64,000 nt of DNA. Origin: Morella rubra. Taxonomy: Eukaryota > Streptophyta > Magnoliopsida > Fagales > Myricaceae. Both the position numbers and the translations under genes were made by a program. Each line of letters starts with the position of its first letter. Position 1 is the stretch's first letter. Below are positions 61,747-64,000 of the stretch, one piece after another. The notes under the pieces were generated by a model. That model was not told the origin of the DNA. It did no database searches and saw only the letters and a list, made by a program, of their open reading frames with translations. The stretch lies in NCBI GenBank assembly GCA_003952965.2, contig CM025850.1, positions 25,506,270 to 25,570,269 of the forward strand, in the 5' to 3' direction.

Positions 61747-63100
61747 TGCACCGGAGAGATGGTGAGAGAGAGATGTGGGACCCATTTTAATAATACTTTT
61801 AATAAGTTTGATATTTTATCTATTTTTATAATTTTTATATTTATGAAACCATTTTCTAATTTTTTGAATTATATATTTTTTCTGATTTTTTATTTTTATT
61901 TTTATTTTTTGAATATCATAATAACTATAAAATAATATTATTTAATTTAATAAAATATAAATCATTCAAAATCTTAATCAACCAAACAAACCCTTACAAT
62001 AAAACAATATTTAAATCTACAAATTTAAATTTTGAATTTTAAACCCAACCAAAACCACAACCATTTCCAAACAAGCCCTTAATATTGGCTGCACTCTCTC
62101 CCCCACCCAAAAAAAAAAACCTCGGTTATGTACTAAAATCTGTTAATTGGAAGATAATGACTTCATTCAGTGGATTGAATTGGAGAGCCGGGTCCCACCC
62201 GCTTCCCACTCCCATAAGATCACATAATCGGGCACATTCGGTTTGGTGATATTCAACTAATTCCTACCAACTCAACCGAACATGTTCTTTTTGAGGATGC
62301 ATTTAATTATTTTCCAATTTTGCCCTGGCCATACTTATGAAGAATTACCAACATATCCTCCAGTAATGAGTTGAGGACATAAATACTGATGGGTAAAACG
62401 AAATTTGAAAAAACACATGACCCCAGACGTTCAGTGCATTAAATACTCGGACATATGATGGACGAAATACCCCAACTCATTTTCCCAATTGTTGAGGGCG
62501 AATATGGTCATTTCATCTGACCATTTAATACCCTGACACATTTATTTTCCCCCCACCCCCACGAAGACTCTTGACGCATTGAATACCCTAGGAGCTTTTC
62601 AGTCACTCAGTTTTTTTTTTTTTAAGCTTTCAGTCACTCGTTTGTTACGACAGCTCCGATGAAAGGAGAATAAGGGTGCTGCCGTGTTAACATACCATTT
62701 CTGGGCGTGATGGAGGAGTCCATAGAATACTATGCCTTGACAGCAAAGCCAACTTCTTCTTTTCTTTTTTTCCTTCTTTTTTTAAACCTATTTAATACCT
62801 TTCAAATATTTGCATCATCATAAAAAAAAAAAAAAAAAAGGAAATTCAAAATTATAATAAATATTATAAATAAACAATATTATTTTATATTTTATCTTCT
62901 TCACTCATCCCAATAAAGATAATCTATAAACAACAACAACTTTACACAAACACCAATAGCTTCTACATAAACACCAATAAAACTCCAACATCACCAAAAT
63001 ATTCACACCACACTTAAAATTCCTACCATTTTATCAAAACGAACATCTCCAATTATATCCAATTTTTACACCCACTCAATTCATTTCCAAGTTTATTCAA

Positions 63101-63133
<33 letters not shown>

Positions 63134-64000
63134 AATAACTCTGTTTTACTGCAATCCCTTGAAAATCTCTCCCCTAAGATTATTAATCCAACGAGATGAG
63201 GATTATGAGAAGGAGACAATGGATGCAGTCCAGATAAAATAAAAAATATATAATGAGACACCCTCGCTACTGCCAAACAACTTTATTGAACGGGTAGGTC
63301 TTAGTTGTAAAACATGTAGGATATATATATATATTCATATTGGACCGTATGATGCAAAAATAACTCAAATATATAATCCATGAATTCATTTCCAAGTTTA
63401 AATATATAACTTTGTATGGTTATGTTACAGACCTATTATAAAAGTCATATATGTTGTATACTTGTATGAAATATATACTAAGTTTATACATTATTTGTCT
63501 GATATGGTTATGCTTTGCATTGTATTATAACGAAAAATAACATATGTTAGGGAAAAATGTTTAAGTTTATCCAAACTGTAAAAGGTAAAACTAACTTAAA
63601 TAACTGATGTGATGTAGGAAAAGTACTTATAAATTTTTTGAAGATTATAATTTTGTTAACCCTTAGTGCCAATTTGTGGATAGAAAGCTATAGGCATTTA
63701 AAATTCTAATATAATAACTGGAGACCACTCATAAATGGAAAATAATCCAGTAAGATATGTTTTTTTTTTCTTTCTTTCTTTCATCCATTTACTTTGCACG
63801 TTGCATGCAGTTTATTGTATTTCAACTTCAAGTTACCTAAAAAAAAACAAGGCAGTATAGGTACGGTCATACAGATCACAAGCGAAAAAACACAACAAAA
63901 AGGTTTAAATGCATCTCATGCCCTTGTGGTATGCACGAATTGCAGATATACCCTTGAGGTAAACAAAGTCATTTTCATACCCCTGAGGTAAACTTCAAGA
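61747..64000. other. AT-rich intergenic right end
   Basis: Simple AT-rich DNA with several poly(A)/poly(T) tracts, MITE-like phrases at 62935-63050 (tttacacaaacaccaata) and, at 63900-64000, cccttgtggt/cccttgaggt/cccctgaggt, wording typical of a dispersed plant repeat that runs off the window. No gene found. Confidence 0.5.
63099..63132 (+). repeat. (AAT)n microsatellite
   Basis: About ten uninterrupted aat triplets, then an imperfect unit. Confidence 0.95.

Overview
The window is nuclear DNA of a flowering plant, probably a eudicot; no species can be named. Genes are sparse, AT-rich and full of introns, and nested transposable elements fill most of the space.

Layout. 1-12142 is a giant inverted duplication: two near-identical arms of about 6 kb around a spacer of about 94 bp. 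Each arm is a mosaic of old transposon debris (Copia gag/protease remains, a solo LTR, a MITE, a decayed plant-transposon protein). An insertion boundary of a second LTR element lies in both arms, so the palindrome runs past the left edge of the window. 12104-15546 is that element, a 3.4 kb solo LTR with a perfect 5-bp target duplication. 15601-18905 holds a 230-bp tandem repeat and a decayed endogenous caulimovirid (minus strand). 18932-25466 is a decayed plant-transposon-protein gene split by a 5.2 kb hAT transposon with an 8-bp target duplication.

Two complete host genes follow, both on the minus strand. 26836-39764 is an aminoalcohol phosphotransferase (AAPT; last step of PC/PE synthesis). 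Its 18 coding exons, one only 10 nt long, join to exactly 389 codons. Its introns carry a hAT-like insertion, a retroposed sequence and a 16-bp relic of a LINE insertion. 42180-44538 is an ESF2/ABT1 homologue (18S rRNA processing; RRM protein) of 7 coding exons and 338 codons. The two act in unrelated processes, and nothing suggests they work together.

47513-49012 is a deletion derivative of the same hAT family that has captured the last coding exon of a ribose-phosphate pyrophosphokinase gene: a Pack-type hAT. 49013-51377 has two 183-bp Tourist-like MITEs and a hAT MITE, the latter next to a GRF zinc-finger fragment. 54070-57300 has broken F-box and S-receptor-like kinase fragments. 57962-58664 may hold a small unknown gene. 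The remainder is intergenic with MITEs and dispersed repeats.

No CRISPR, operon, rRNA or tRNA was seen. The strongest candidates for something new are the palindrome, a likely long-hairpin small-RNA source, and the Pack-hAT.
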